33,512 nt of DNA from assembly GCF_023715565.1 (NCBI RefSeq), contig NZ_JAMBOJ010000055.1, positions 1-33,512 on the forward strand, in the 5' to 3' direction. The notes beneath the pieces are model-generated. The model made no database searches and had not been told where the DNA came from. It saw only the letters and a list, made by a program, of their open reading frames with translations. Shown here one piece after another: positions 8,572 to 16,208 of this stretch. Both the position numbers and the translations under genes were made by a program. This DNA is from Cytobacillus firmus. GTDB lineage: Bacteria; Bacillota; Bacilli; Bacillales; Cytobacillaceae. Every line of letters starts with the position of its first letter. The stretch's first letter is position 1.

Positions 8572-11367
8572 GTGAGCTTTAAAAGAAAGCAAATGATGGG
8601 ATTGGGCTTAACCGTATTTTTTTTGTTTATTCTAATGTTTGTCATTCTGTCTATGGTAAACGGAATGAAGGCCAACATGCTTGAAATTGTGGAGGATCGA
8701 TACTATAAGGTAAATCAGGCTACAGAGATCAGACAGCTATTTTACCAGACAGACCAGCAGTTGCTGAGTGTGCTTACCGACAAAGACTCAAACGATTCGC
8801 TCATGACAGCTGAATTGGTAAAGGCCAACCATGAAGGGATACAAACCCGCATAATTAAACTAGAGCAAGAATTAAATAGACAGAAATCGAACTTGCTCTT
8901 AAAAGAAGTGGAGCAGGCATACGAATCATATGCCCAAATGCAAAACCGCTTTACTGATTTAATGGGAAGCGGTGAAATGGATTCTTTAGATGGGCTATAC
9001 AGAAGTGAAAGAGAAAACCGAAATGCACTGCTGGACAAGCTGGACGAATTTAAGGAGTATCAGGAATCACTCATGGCAGATTCACTGAAAAGTGCAAATG
9101 AAACATATAGCCAGCTAGTAGCAACTTTGGTTGCTGCTGTTGCAATAGCGATTGTTTTAATCGTTGGAGTGACAGTTTGGGTGATCAGTAGCACAGGAAG
9201 GACCATCAGCGTAATTACAAAAGGGATTAAGAATATTGATTACCAGGATCTTTCTTCCATTTCAAGGCTTGATGTCGAATCCAATGACGAAATCGGCAAT
9301 ATTGCGAAAGCCTTTAATTCTATGGCTGATTCCCTTGAGAATTATTACATGAAAGAACAGCGCTATTCGGCTGAAATCAGTGAGCAAAATTGGATTCAAA
9401 GCCAGTCTGCTGCATTAGTAAGCATCTATAGCCAGCATGTGACCATAGCCAATTTGGCAGATGATTTTATATCAAGGCTGGCACCTGCCGCCGGAGCTGA
9501 TCTTGGAGTCATTTATGTGAAAGATGACAGCGGGAGCAAACCTGTATTTAAGAAACAGGCTGCATATGCAGATGGAGCGGTTGATCCAGGAAGAGACTTT
9601 TTCTATGAGGGTGAAGGATTAGCAGGGCAAACTGTCAGGGATAAGAAAACAATATTTCTCGAAGACGTTCCTGAGGGTTACAAGGTCTTATCAACTGGTT
9701 TGGGAGATGTCAGGCCGAAAAGCATCATGATGGCTCCCGTTATGCTAAAGGATGAGGTAGTGGCTGTAGTGGAACTGGCAAGTATAAGGCTGTTCACTGA
9801 TGCTCAGATCAAACTATTGGAAAAAGTAATCGAAACACTGGGAATAGCCATTACGAATATTTCTGGAAGAATGGAGATTGAACGCTTACTGGCGGAATCC
9901 CAGGCACAGACAGAGGAACTGCAGGCACAGGCTGAAGAGCTGCAATCTCAGTCTGAGGAGCTGCAGGCGCAATCTGAGGAAATGCAGAGTCAATCCGAAG
10001 AGCTGCGTATGATTAATGAGCAGCTTGAAGAACGCTCCAGAGATGCTGAAATGAAATCTGAAGAACTCCAGGCTGCCAAGGAAGAATTGGAGGAAAAAGC
10101 AAAACAGCTGGGTCTAAGCTCAAAATACAAGTCAGAGTTCCTGGCAAATATGTCCCACGAGCTGCGAACGCCGCTTAACAGCATCCTGCTTTTATCAGAA
10201 ATGCTGGCAGAAGATCCGGATCAGATCCTTACTGAGGAGCAGAAAGAGTTTTCCAAGGTTATACATACATCTGGCCAGGATTTACTAGCCCTCATTAACG
10301 ATATCCTCGACCTTTCAAAGGTAGAGGTAGGGAAACTGGAAATCAGCTTTGAGGAAGTCAATATGGGAGAAATGTCGCAGCGGCTGCAACAGCATTTTAC
10401 ACAGGTGGCAAAGCACAAAAATCTTGAATTTACTGTAACCTCTTCAAAAGAAGTTCCTCCTGTATTCAATACGGATGAGCAGCGGCTGCAGCAAATTGTG
10501 AAAAACCTCCTTTCAAATGCATTTAAGTTTACGGAAGAAGGTTCAGTAGCAGTCACGTTTGAAAAAGCTTCAAAACGCGATTTCTTTGGCTTGCCGTTAT
10601 CCACCTATACAGATGACTGGCTGAAAATTTCAGTGCTTGACACAGGTATTGGGATACCGTCTGAAAAGCAGAAGCTGATTTTTGAAGCCTTCCAGCAGGC
10701 TGATGGCGCCACGATGAGAAAATATGGCGGAACGGGCCTTGGATTGTCCATCTCCAAGGAATTTGCTCAACTGCTCGGTGGTATCTGCAAAGTAGAGAGC
10801 GAAGAAGGAAAAGGAAGCCGGTTTACACTCGTTATCCCGAATCTTCCAAACGGAATGCCAGAAATAGAGGCCGGAACGCTTGCTTTCGAAGAAGCTGCTG
10901 TAACCGTTGAGCCTGTTACGGAAGTTTCTGAGGCAGATGAGGCACAAGATGCTAAAGAAGATGCGGAAGCAGAGCATCAGCAGGCTGGTACGGAGCTTAA
11001 AGATAAAACAGTCATTGTTGTAGATGATGACCACAGAAATATTTATGCGCTGAAAAATGCTTTGAAAAAAGAAGGCATGAATGTCCTTACAGCAGAAAAC
11101 GGGATGCAGTGCCTCGATTTGATTATGGGTACTGAACAAATCGATATAGTTCTGATGGATATCATGATGCCGATTATGGATGGTTATGAAACCATGAAGA
11201 GGCTTCGCGGGCTTGACAGTCACCAGGACGTCCCAATCATTGCCCTTACTGCCAAGGCAATGAAAGGCGATAGGGAAAAATGCATGGAGGCGGGGGCAAC
11301 AGATTACATCAGCAAGCCATTAAAACTGGACCAGCTGCTGTCCGTTATGAGAGTATGGCTTTCATAG
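8572..11367 (+). CDS. rsbK: Hybrid sensor histidine kinase, RsbK-like
   Basis: Numbered from GTG 8572 (931 residues), the order is TM helix about 8-32, extracytoplasmic helical domain, TM helix about 182-207, HAMP about 208-266, and GAF about 286-431. A signalling coiled coil (about 432-522) contains five EELQxQ heptads. HisKA follows with NMSHELRTP (His529), then HATPase with KNLLSNAFKF, DTGIGIP and GGTGLGLS, and a C-terminal receiver with phospho-acceptor Asp863 in LMDIMMP. In the B. cereus group RsbK of this architecture phosphorylates RsbY to activate sigma-B. The adjacent CheR-type gene and convergent RsbY-like gene make this assignment strong. The frame stays open upstream to GTG 8515, but GTG 8572 has AAGGAG 7 bases away and fits best. 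Stimulus unknown. Confidence 0.88.
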   Translation: MSFKRKQMMGLGLTVFFLFILMFVILSMVNGMKANMLEIVEDRYYKVNQATEIRQLFYQTDQQLLSVLTDKDSNDSLMTAELVKANHEGIQTRIIKLEQELNRQKSNLLLKEVEQAYESYAQMQNRFTDLMGSGEMDSLDGLYRSERENRNALLDKLDEFKEYQESLMADSLKSANETYSQLVATLVAAVAIAIVLIVGVTVWVISSTGRTISVITKGIKNIDYQDLSSISRLDVESNDEIGNIAKAFNSMADSLENYYMKEQRYSAEISEQNWIQSQSAALVSIYSQHVTIANLADDFISRLAPAAGADLGVIYVKDDSGSKPVFKKQAAYADGAVDPGRDFFYEGEGLAGQTVRDKKTIFLEDVPEGYKVLSTGLGDVRPKSIMMAPVMLKDEVVAVVELASIRLFTDAQIKLLEKVIETLGIAITNISGRMEIERLLAESQAQTEELQAQAEELQSQSEELQAQSEEMQSQSEELRMINEQLEERSRDAEMKSEELQAAKEELEEKAKQLGLSSKYKSEFLANMSHELRTPLNSILLLSEMLAEDPDQILTEEQKEFSKVIHTSGQDLLALINDILDLSKVEVGKLEISFEEVNMGEMSQRLQQHFTQVAKHKNLEFTVTSSKEVPPVFNTDEQRLQQIVKNLLSNAFKFTEEGSVAVTFEKASKRDFFGLPLSTYTDDWLKISVLDTGIGIPSEKQKLIFEAFQQADGATMRKYGGTGLGLSISKEFAQLLGGICKVESEEGKGSRFTLVIPNLPNGMPEIEAGTLAFEEAAVTVEPVTEVSEADEAQDAKEDAEAEHQQAGTELKDKTVIVVDDDHRNIYALKNALKKEGMNVLTAENGMQCLDLIMGTEQIDIVLMDIMMPIMDGYETMKRLRGLDSHQDVPIIALTAKAMKGDREKCMEAGATDYISKPLKLDQLLSVMRVWLS

Positions 11368-11374
11368 ATGGCAG

Positions 11375-11402
11375 AGGAGTCCGAACTAGGTTCGGGCTCC
11401 AT
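11375..11402 (+). other. Intercistronic hairpin between rsbK and rsbM
   Basis: GAGTCCGAAC and GTTCGGGCTC pair over 10 bp (one G-U) around a TAG loop. There is no T tract, so it is more likely an mRNA-processing or stability element, or a weak attenuator, than a full terminator. Confidence 0.45.
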
Positions 11403-11425
11403 CAACATCATTTTAAAATTGAGGA

Positions 11426-12280
11426 ATGAAGGAATTGAAAAAGGAAGAATTAGAAATAGAATTGCTTTTAAAGGCTATATATAGTTTATCCGGATATGAT
11501 TTCCGGCAATATATGCGCTCATCAATTGCCAGGAGAATTCAAAATCGTATAAGCAGGGATCGGCTTCCCAGCATAACATGCCTCACGGACAAGGTAATAC
11601 ATGAAGAGGGGTATATACAAAAGGTACTAAGCGATTTTTCAATCAATGTGACAGAGATGTTCCGGGATCCTTCTTTTTTTAAGGCTTTTCGGAATGAAGT
11701 TGTCCCGATGCTTAAGGAATTGCCGGAGATCAGAATTTGGCATGCAGGCTGTTCGACCGGGGAAGAAGCTTACTCCATGTCTATTTTGATGGAAGAAGAG
11801 GGATTGGGGGAACGAACGAAGATTTATGCTACAGACATCAATGAAAAGGTGCTTAAAAAAGCAGAGAGCGGAATAATTCCGCTTCAAAAAATGCAGCTCT
11901 ATACAAAGAATTACATTATAGCAGGCGGGAAAAAATCCTTTTCTGAATACTACACAACCGATTGTGAAGCAGCTTACCTGAATACATCCCTTCTTGATCG
12001 AATGGTATTTGCTCAGCATAATTTGGTGACTGATGGTTCCTTTAATGAATTTCATGTGATTATCTGCCGTAATGTGATGATCTATTTTAATACTGACCTG
12101 CAGCGCCACGTAATTAATCTATTCAATGAAAGCCTTAGTATGGGAGGAATTCTGGGGCTTGGAAGCAAGGAAGCACTGCGGATGGATGACCCTGTTTTTG
12201 AAGATATCAACCTGCAAGAAAAGATTTTCAGAAAAATATCTGATGTAAAAAATAAAAACAGAGTGCAGATCCTGTCTTGA
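11426..12280 (+). CDS. rsbM: CheR-type methyltransferase, RsbM-like
   Basis: This 284-residue SAM-dependent protein-glutamate O-methyltransferase has a helical CheR N-domain (about residues 8-75) and the conserved NVTEMFRD segment at 74-81. SAM-binding motif I (HAGCSTGEEAYS) is at 106-117, ATDIN near residue 135, and CRNVMIYF near residue 210. It lacks the C-terminal TPR or pentapeptide docking parts of some CheRs. In the B. cereus group RsbM methylates the hybrid kinase RsbK and dampens sigma-B activation. Its place directly after an RsbK-like kinase supports that role over chemotaxis, and no che genes are nearby. GAGG at 11421 is only one base from ATG 11426, so TTG 11435 (10-base spacing) is an alternative start. 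The 3' end lies inside the terminator stem. Confidence 0.88.
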   Translation: MKELKKEELEIELLLKAIYSLSGYDFRQYMRSSIARRIQNRISRDRLPSITCLTDKVIHEEGYIQKVLSDFSINVTEMFRDPSFFKAFRNEVVPMLKELPEIRIWHAGCSTGEEAYSMSILMEEEGLGERTKIYATDINEKVLKKAESGIIPLQKMQLYTKNYIIAGGKKSFSEYYTTDCEAAYLNTSLLDRMVFAQHNLVTDGSFNEFHVIICRNVMIYFNTDLQRHVINLFNESLSMGGILGLGSKEALRMDDPVFEDINLQEKIFRKISDVKNKNRVQILS

Positions 12281-12300
12281 GGGACTGCACTCTGTTTTTT
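12254..12300. terminator. Bidirectional terminator between rsbM and rsbY
   Basis: A 15-bp perfect inverted repeat (12254-12268 with 12285-12299) has A residues on one side and TTTTTT on the other. It serves the convergent rsbM and rsbY genes and overlaps the last codons of rsbM. Confidence 0.88.
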
Positions 12301-12371
12301 GTTTGTATAGGCTGTTTTTGCAGGAAAACAACGGCCAATAATGATAAGCAAAGAAATATTATGTATACATC

Positions 12372-13514
12372 CTAATCTGCCTGAATCAAAACAACACACA
12401 TATCGTCATCAGCGCTGGCCTGCTGTTGCTTAGTCAGTATCATATCGATTGGCTCTGCTGTTTTGGCTGCATTCCAGTAAAAGGACGCGAAGCGCTGAAG
12501 ATACTCATTGGGATTGAGATTGTTCTGCTCTACTGCTTCCTCAACACCATCTGTAAACAATAGCAGCTGAATTGAATCTGTATAGGGGATCGTTTCTTTT
12601 TGAATAGTAATATCTTCAAAAAAGCCGACTGCACACATATTGCTTGATAAGCTGAACATTTCATTTTTATCAACAAGAGCATATCCGGCTGGGTGCCCGG
12701 CATTTACATACTCAATAGTTTTGTCTTTTTTATTGAGAACAAGATAAATGGCTGTAAAGTAATATGGAATACGCTGATTACGCTGATTCAGTGAATTCAT
12801 CCAGCGATTCAATTCCTGCATGACATATTCGGGGTCACTGCATGTTCTAATGGCATCTCTGAGAACAGAAGAGATAAACATGCATACGAGGGAAGCTGAA
12901 ATTCCGTGGCCCATCATATCAAGCTGTATGGCGGCATACCGGTGTTCATCTATTTGATGCCAATAATACATATCCCCAGCGAGTTTATTGGCTGGCAGGT
13001 AGGAAGCCTTTAAAAGCGTTTGTTCATGATAAATCGGCTCGCTGAGCATGCTGGTTTGTACCTGCATGGATAAATCCAATTCATTTTTAATTTTGTTTTC
13101 CTGCTCCTTATGCCAATCTTTTTCATATTTAAGCCGTAAGGCAGCCCGAATACGGGCAAGCAGTTCCGTCTTATTAATAGGCTTCATTACATAATCGGTT
13201 CCGCCGGCATCAAGAGCTTCTGCAACCTTATTCGAGTCCTCCAATGCAGTGACAAAAATCACCGGAATATCCTTCAAAAGCGGGTTTTTCTGAAGGCGGC
13301 GGCATGCTTCAATTCCATCCATTTCGGGCATCATTATATCCATCAGAATCACGTCTGCTTTTATATCAGCTGAAGATGGTGAATACCCCTGAAGATGCAA
13401 AAACATATCCTTTGCAGAAGAAAACGTTAAATGTTCTGTATACCCGGCGCGTTTTAATATATGTTGGATTACAAATAAGTTGGCTTGATTATCGTCCACA
13501 ACTAGGATTCTCAT
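12372..13514 (-). CDS. rsbY: Response regulator PP2C phosphatase, RsbY-like
   Basis: 380 residues. An N-terminal receiver domain has the acidic pair DD at 7-8, phospho-acceptor Asp59 in LMDIMMPEMDG, a conserved Thr near 89 and Lys111 in MKPIN. A helical linker (about 125-155) leads to a C-terminal SpoIIE/RsbU-type PP2C phosphatase domain. Visible metal-binding acids are Asp181 (AGDMYYW), Asp199 (LDMMGHG) and the DDD near 370. In the B. cereus group RsbY dephosphorylates the anti-anti-sigma factor RsbV when its receiver is phosphorylated by RsbK, freeing sigma-B. It is convergent to rsbM. GAAGGA lies 8 bases before ATG, and a consensus-like sigma-B promoter precedes it. rsbV, rsbW and sigB are not in the window. 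Confidence 0.88.
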   Translation of the reverse strand: MRILVVDDNQANLFVIQHILKRAGYTEHLTFSSAKDMFLHLQGYSPSSADIKADVILMDIMMPEMDGIEACRRLQKNPLLKDIPVIFVTALEDSNKVAEALDAGGTDYVMKPINKTELLARIRAALRLKYEKDWHKEQENKIKNELDLSMQVQTSMLSEPIYHEQTLLKASYLPANKLAGDMYYWHQIDEHRYAAIQLDMMGHGISASLVCMFISSVLRDAIRTCSDPEYVMQELNRWMNSLNQRNQRIPYYFTAIYLVLNKKDKTIEYVNAGHPAGYALVDKNEMFSLSSNMCAVGFFEDITIQKETIPYTDSIQLLLFTDGVEEAVEQNNLNPNEYLQRFASFYWNAAKTAEPIDMILTKQQQASADDDMCVVLIQAD

Positions 13515-13572
13515 AGGCTTTTTCCTTCCCGTGTTTTTGCGATTTAAATCATTATATAAATATCCTTAACAT

Positions 13573-13598
13573 ATACCCTATTGTGAAAGAGTGGAAAC
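13573..13598 (-). promoter_or_regulatory. Sigma-B promoter of rsbY
   Basis: On the minus strand, GTTTCC (13598-13593), exactly 14 bp of spacer, then GGGTAT (13578-13573) closely match the sigma-B consensus GTTTAA-N12-15-GGGTAT, with a perfect -10. The expected transcript start is about 50 bases before the ATG. Confidence 0.75.
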
Positions 13599-13651
13599 CA
13601 CAAATTTTGATTATTTTTTGCTCTAGCTAAACCAAAAAAATATATAATGAT

Positions 13652-13665
13652 TGTAAGCGTTTTCT
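13652..13665. promoter_or_regulatory. Candidate cre (CcpA) site
   Basis: TGTAAGCGTTTTCT matches the catabolite-control consensus TGWAANCGNTNWCA at all but the last position. It lies in the AT-rich divergent region 13515-13851, about 190 bp before aspartokinase and 55 bp behind the rsbY promoter. The rest of that region shows no other gene; a possible -10 (TATAAT, 13738-13743) lacks a recognisable -35. Confidence 0.45.
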
Positions 13666-13851
13666 TTTATTTTCTTAAAATAATATTATTTAGCTATGTA
13701 ATCATAAAAAACAAGAAAAAATATTATATTTGGATATTATAATGTATTTTTATAGTGAACATTTGTATTTTTAGAGTGGAATTCTCTATTGATTTCTGTG
13801 AGGATAAGAGTAAAATAAAGATTAAATTTTCAGAGATTGGGAGATGTCATG

Positions 13852-15216
13852 ATGAAAGTGGTGAAGTTCGGAGGATCTTCTTTAGCATCAGGAAAGCAAA
13901 TCGAGAAGGTATTCAATATTGTAAATGCAGATCCAGAGCGGAAGATCGTTGTTGTCTCGGCTCCTGGAAAGCGATTTTCAGAGGATGACAAGGTTACTGA
14001 TTTATTAATCGCATGTGCAGAGAAACGGATTCAAGGGGAAGCAGCAGGTGATTTGGCTGAAGCTGTGTTGGATCGGTATCACCAAATCGCTGATGAATTA
14101 GAGCTTGGTCCGGAAATTAAAGATATCATCAGGGAAGATCTTATTGAGAGGCTTTCCAGTGATACGCATGATCCTGAAGTTTTCATGGATTTGATTAAAG
14201 CGAGCGGTGAAGATAACAACGCTAAGCTTGTAGCAGCCTATTTTCAGCAGCAGGGAATAAAAGCAAAATATGTAAGCCCAAAAGAAGCGGGATTGCTTGT
14301 CAGTCCGGAGCCCGGCAACGCTCAAGTGCTTCCGGAAGCATATGACAGGATATTTGCATTAAGGGAGCAGGACGGGATCATTATCTTTCCGGGTTTCTTT
14401 GGATATAGCAGGGATGGCCGCGTCTTTACTTTTTCAAGAAGCGGGTCGGATGTGACAGGCTCCATTTTGGCCGGTGCAGTTAAAGCGGATTTGTATGAGA
14501 ACTTTACAGATGTGGATGCCGTTTATTCAGTTAATCCATTTATTGTGGAAAGTCCTAAAGAAATCAAAGAACTGACATACCGGGAAATGCGGGAGCTTTC
14601 CTATGCAGGCTTTACTGTCCTGCATGATGAAGCACTTGTGCCGGCATTTCGGGCCGGAATTCCTGTGCAAATAAAAAATACTAATAATCCGTCTGCTCCC
14701 GGCACCAGGATTGTGAACGAACGGGATAACACGAACGGACCTGTGATCGGGATTGCCAGTGATCAGGGATTCTGCAGCATTTACGTCGGCAAATACTTAA
14801 TGAACAGGGAAGTAGGCTTTGGGAGGAAGCTGCTGACCATCTTAGAAGAGTATGGCCTCAGCTATGAGCATACACCATCAGGAATTGATGACATTTCCAT
14901 TATACTGCGGGAAAACCAATTTACTGATGGGATGGAGAAAGAAATTCTGAACCGCATACAGCATGAGCTTCATGCAGATGAAGTGAAAATTCAGCACAGC
15001 CTTTCACTTATTATGGTGGTTGGAGAGGGGATGCGCCAGAACATTGGAACGATGGCCCGTGCCTCCAAAGCCCTCGCTAAAGCGAAAGTCAATATGGAAA
15101 TGATCAATCAGGGCTCCTCTGAAGTGAGCATGATGTTTGGCGTCCAGGCAGTGGATGAGGAGCGTGCGGTACAGGCGCTTTATAATGAGTTTTTTGCTGC
15201 GGTGGCAGTGGTTTGA
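13852..15216 (+). CDS. thrD: Aspartokinase III (YclM/ThrD-like)
   Basis: A 454-residue aspartate kinase performing the first step of the aspartate pathway to lysine, threonine and methionine: ATP plus aspartate to aspartyl phosphate. The N terminus MKVVKFGGSSLASG carries the KFGGSS signature. The kinase domain spans about residues 1-290 (FTFSRSGSDVTGS; ENFTDVDAVYSVNP), followed by two ACT domains that bind feedback effectors. The sequence resembles B. subtilis YclM (ThrD, 454 residues). The frame also opens at TTG 13837, but GGGAG (13839) places ATG 13849 or 13852 at proper spacing, and 13852 gives the family N terminus. I see no lysine (L-box) riboswitch upstream. It is monocistronic. Confidence 0.92.
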   Translation: MKVVKFGGSSLASGKQIEKVFNIVNADPERKIVVVSAPGKRFSEDDKVTDLLIACAEKRIQGEAAGDLAEAVLDRYHQIADELELGPEIKDIIREDLIERLSSDTHDPEVFMDLIKASGEDNNAKLVAAYFQQQGIKAKYVSPKEAGLLVSPEPGNAQVLPEAYDRIFALREQDGIIIFPGFFGYSRDGRVFTFSRSGSDVTGSILAGAVKADLYENFTDVDAVYSVNPFIVESPKEIKELTYREMRELSYAGFTVLHDEALVPAFRAGIPVQIKNTNNPSAPGTRIVNERDNTNGPVIGIASDQGFCSIYVGKYLMNREVGFGRKLLTILEEYGLSYEHTPSGIDDISIILRENQFTDGMEKEILNRIQHELHADEVKIQHSLSLIMVVGEGMRQNIGTMARASKALAKAKVNMEMINQGSSEVSMMFGVQAVDEERAVQALYNEFFAAVAVV

Positions 15217-15220
15217 AATT

Positions 15221-15292
15221 TATCTGAAAGGCAAATCTGGTTATACGAAAATAAAAAGAGTGTATCCGAAAGTAGAATGGTTTATCTGAGAG
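15221..15292 (+). repeat. Phased 20-21 bp repeat array A (4 units)
   Basis: Starting 5 bp after the thrD stop, TATCTGAAAG (15221), TATACGAAAA (15242), TATCCGAAAG (15263) and TATCTGAGAG (15283) recur at 21, 21 and 20 bp, about two helical turns. The units resemble those at 33256-33332. Confidence 0.6.
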
Positions 15293-15316
15293 TAAGTAGA
15301 CTATATTATGCAAATA

Positions 15317-15332
15317 AATCAAACGTTTGATT
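15317..15332. repeat. Palindrome AATCAAACGTTTGATT, copy 1
   Basis: A perfect 16-bp palindrome between thrD and the next gene. The same core recurs at 21988-22015 and 26998-27017. Confidence 0.75.
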
Positions 15333-15335
15333 GAA

Positions 15336-15372
15336 AAAGCTCGGGGTATCAGCCTGGAGCTTTATTTTTTTT
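15336..15372 (+). terminator. Terminator downstream of thrD
   Basis: AAAGCTC (15336-15342) pairs with GAGCTTT (15357-15363) around a 14-base loop, followed by ATTTTTTTT. Confidence 0.8.
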
Positions 15373-15436
15373 GCATGAAAAATCTGAAGATAATCAAAAT
15401 AAGAAGGTGTTTTTTGAATAGGAAGGAGATAAGGAA

Positions 15437-16075
15437 ATGAAAAAATTACTGATTATAGGATTACTGCTGCTTATACCTCTGAATATGTTTGCAGCTTCGG
15501 GCATTGCAGTTGCACAACAACCGTGCCTCACCCAATCAGAGGTAAAGTTTGAAAACGAATTCCGCAAGCTTTGGATCAACCATGTGTTATGGACAAGCAA
15601 CTACATTACAAGTGCCACAACAGCAGGAGCAGAGGATCAAAAGCAGGTATTGGCCCATCTGCTTAAAAATCAGGAGGAAATAGGGAATGCCATAAAACCT
15701 TATTACGGTAAAGCTGCGGGAGCTAAGCTGACAGAACTGCTTAAACAGCATATTGTTATTGCTGGCGATATTGTGGAAGCTGCCAAGAACGGTCAGGGAG
15801 CAAAGGTGAACGAGCTGAACAAGAAGTGGTATCGCAATGCGGATGGGATTGCTGCTTTTCTAAGCGGAGCCAATCCAAATCTGAAAAACGAAGATTTGAA
15901 AAAACTGCTCTATAAGCATTTGGAATTAGTAACAGACGATCTGACAGCTAGTCTTGTTAAGGATTGGGATGCCAGAATTGTGGCAATTGATGATGGAGTA
16001 ACACATATTATCATGATGGCTGATGCCATTTCTCATGCAGTTGTGAAGCAATTCCCGGACAAATTCAAGAGGTAA
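15437..16075 (+). CDS. Secreted helical protein of unknown function
   Basis: 212 residues with a clear signal peptide: MKK, a hydrophobic core, and a likely AxA-type cleavage near GIAVAQQ (about residues 20-28). The mature part is almost entirely amphipathic helices. It looks like an internal duplication of a helical hairpin: each half carries an L-(W/Y)-x2-H-x-(L/V/E) motif, such as LWINHVLWTSNYI and LYKHLELVTDDL. Further conserved-looking histidines occur in LLKQHIVIAGDI, THIIMMADAISHAV. One Cys follows the signal peptide but is not in a lipobox. The histidine-rich helical bundle could bind metal or haem, which is only an inference. The GGAAGGAG ribosome binding site is well placed. It is monocistronic between two terminators. 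I do not recognise a named family. Confidence 0.75.
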   Translation: MKKLLIIGLLLLIPLNMFAASGIAVAQQPCLTQSEVKFENEFRKLWINHVLWTSNYITSATTAGAEDQKQVLAHLLKNQEEIGNAIKPYYGKAAGAKLTELLKQHIVIAGDIVEAAKNGQGAKVNELNKKWYRNADGIAAFLSGANPNLKNEDLKKLLYKHLELVTDDLTASLVKDWDARIVAIDDGVTHIIMMADAISHAVVKQFPDKFKR

Positions 16076-16084
16076 ACACAATAG

Positions 16085-16116
16085 GCTTCAGCACATGCTG
16101 GAGCTTCTTTTTTTTT
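16085..16116 (+). terminator. Terminator of the secreted-protein gene
   Basis: GCTTCAGCA (16085-16093) pairs with TGCTGGAGC (16096-16104) with one G-U, followed by a run of nine T. Confidence 0.9.
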
Positions 16117-16119
16117 CCT

Positions 16120-16147
16120 TTGACAAAGCAGCCTGTCTCATTATAAG
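16120..16147 (+). promoter_or_regulatory. Sigma-A promoter of the second MFS gene
   Basis: TTGACA (16120-16125), a 16-bp spacer, then TATAAG (16142-16147). The predicted 5' UTR is about 55 bases. Confidence 0.7.
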
Positions 16148-16208
16148 CTATTTAGCGTGCCGAAAAAAATAATGTAAATTTTTCACATATATAAGGGGGG
16201 TATCCGTT

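Noticed and set aside
10630..11223. 197-codon minus-strand frame inside rsbK
   Set aside because: Antisense to conserved HATPase and receiver motifs; no ribosome binding site or promoter.
11639..12109. 156-codon minus-strand frame inside rsbM
   Set aside because: Antisense shadow; the plus strand carries clear CheR motifs.
11426..12280. Chemotaxis CheR
   Set aside because: No che or receptor genes nearby; the adjacent RsbK- and RsbY-like genes explain it better.
13515..13851. Lysine (L-box) riboswitch upstream of aspartokinase
   Set aside because: The leader is AT-rich, without L-box motifs or a terminator; this isozyme type normally lacks it.
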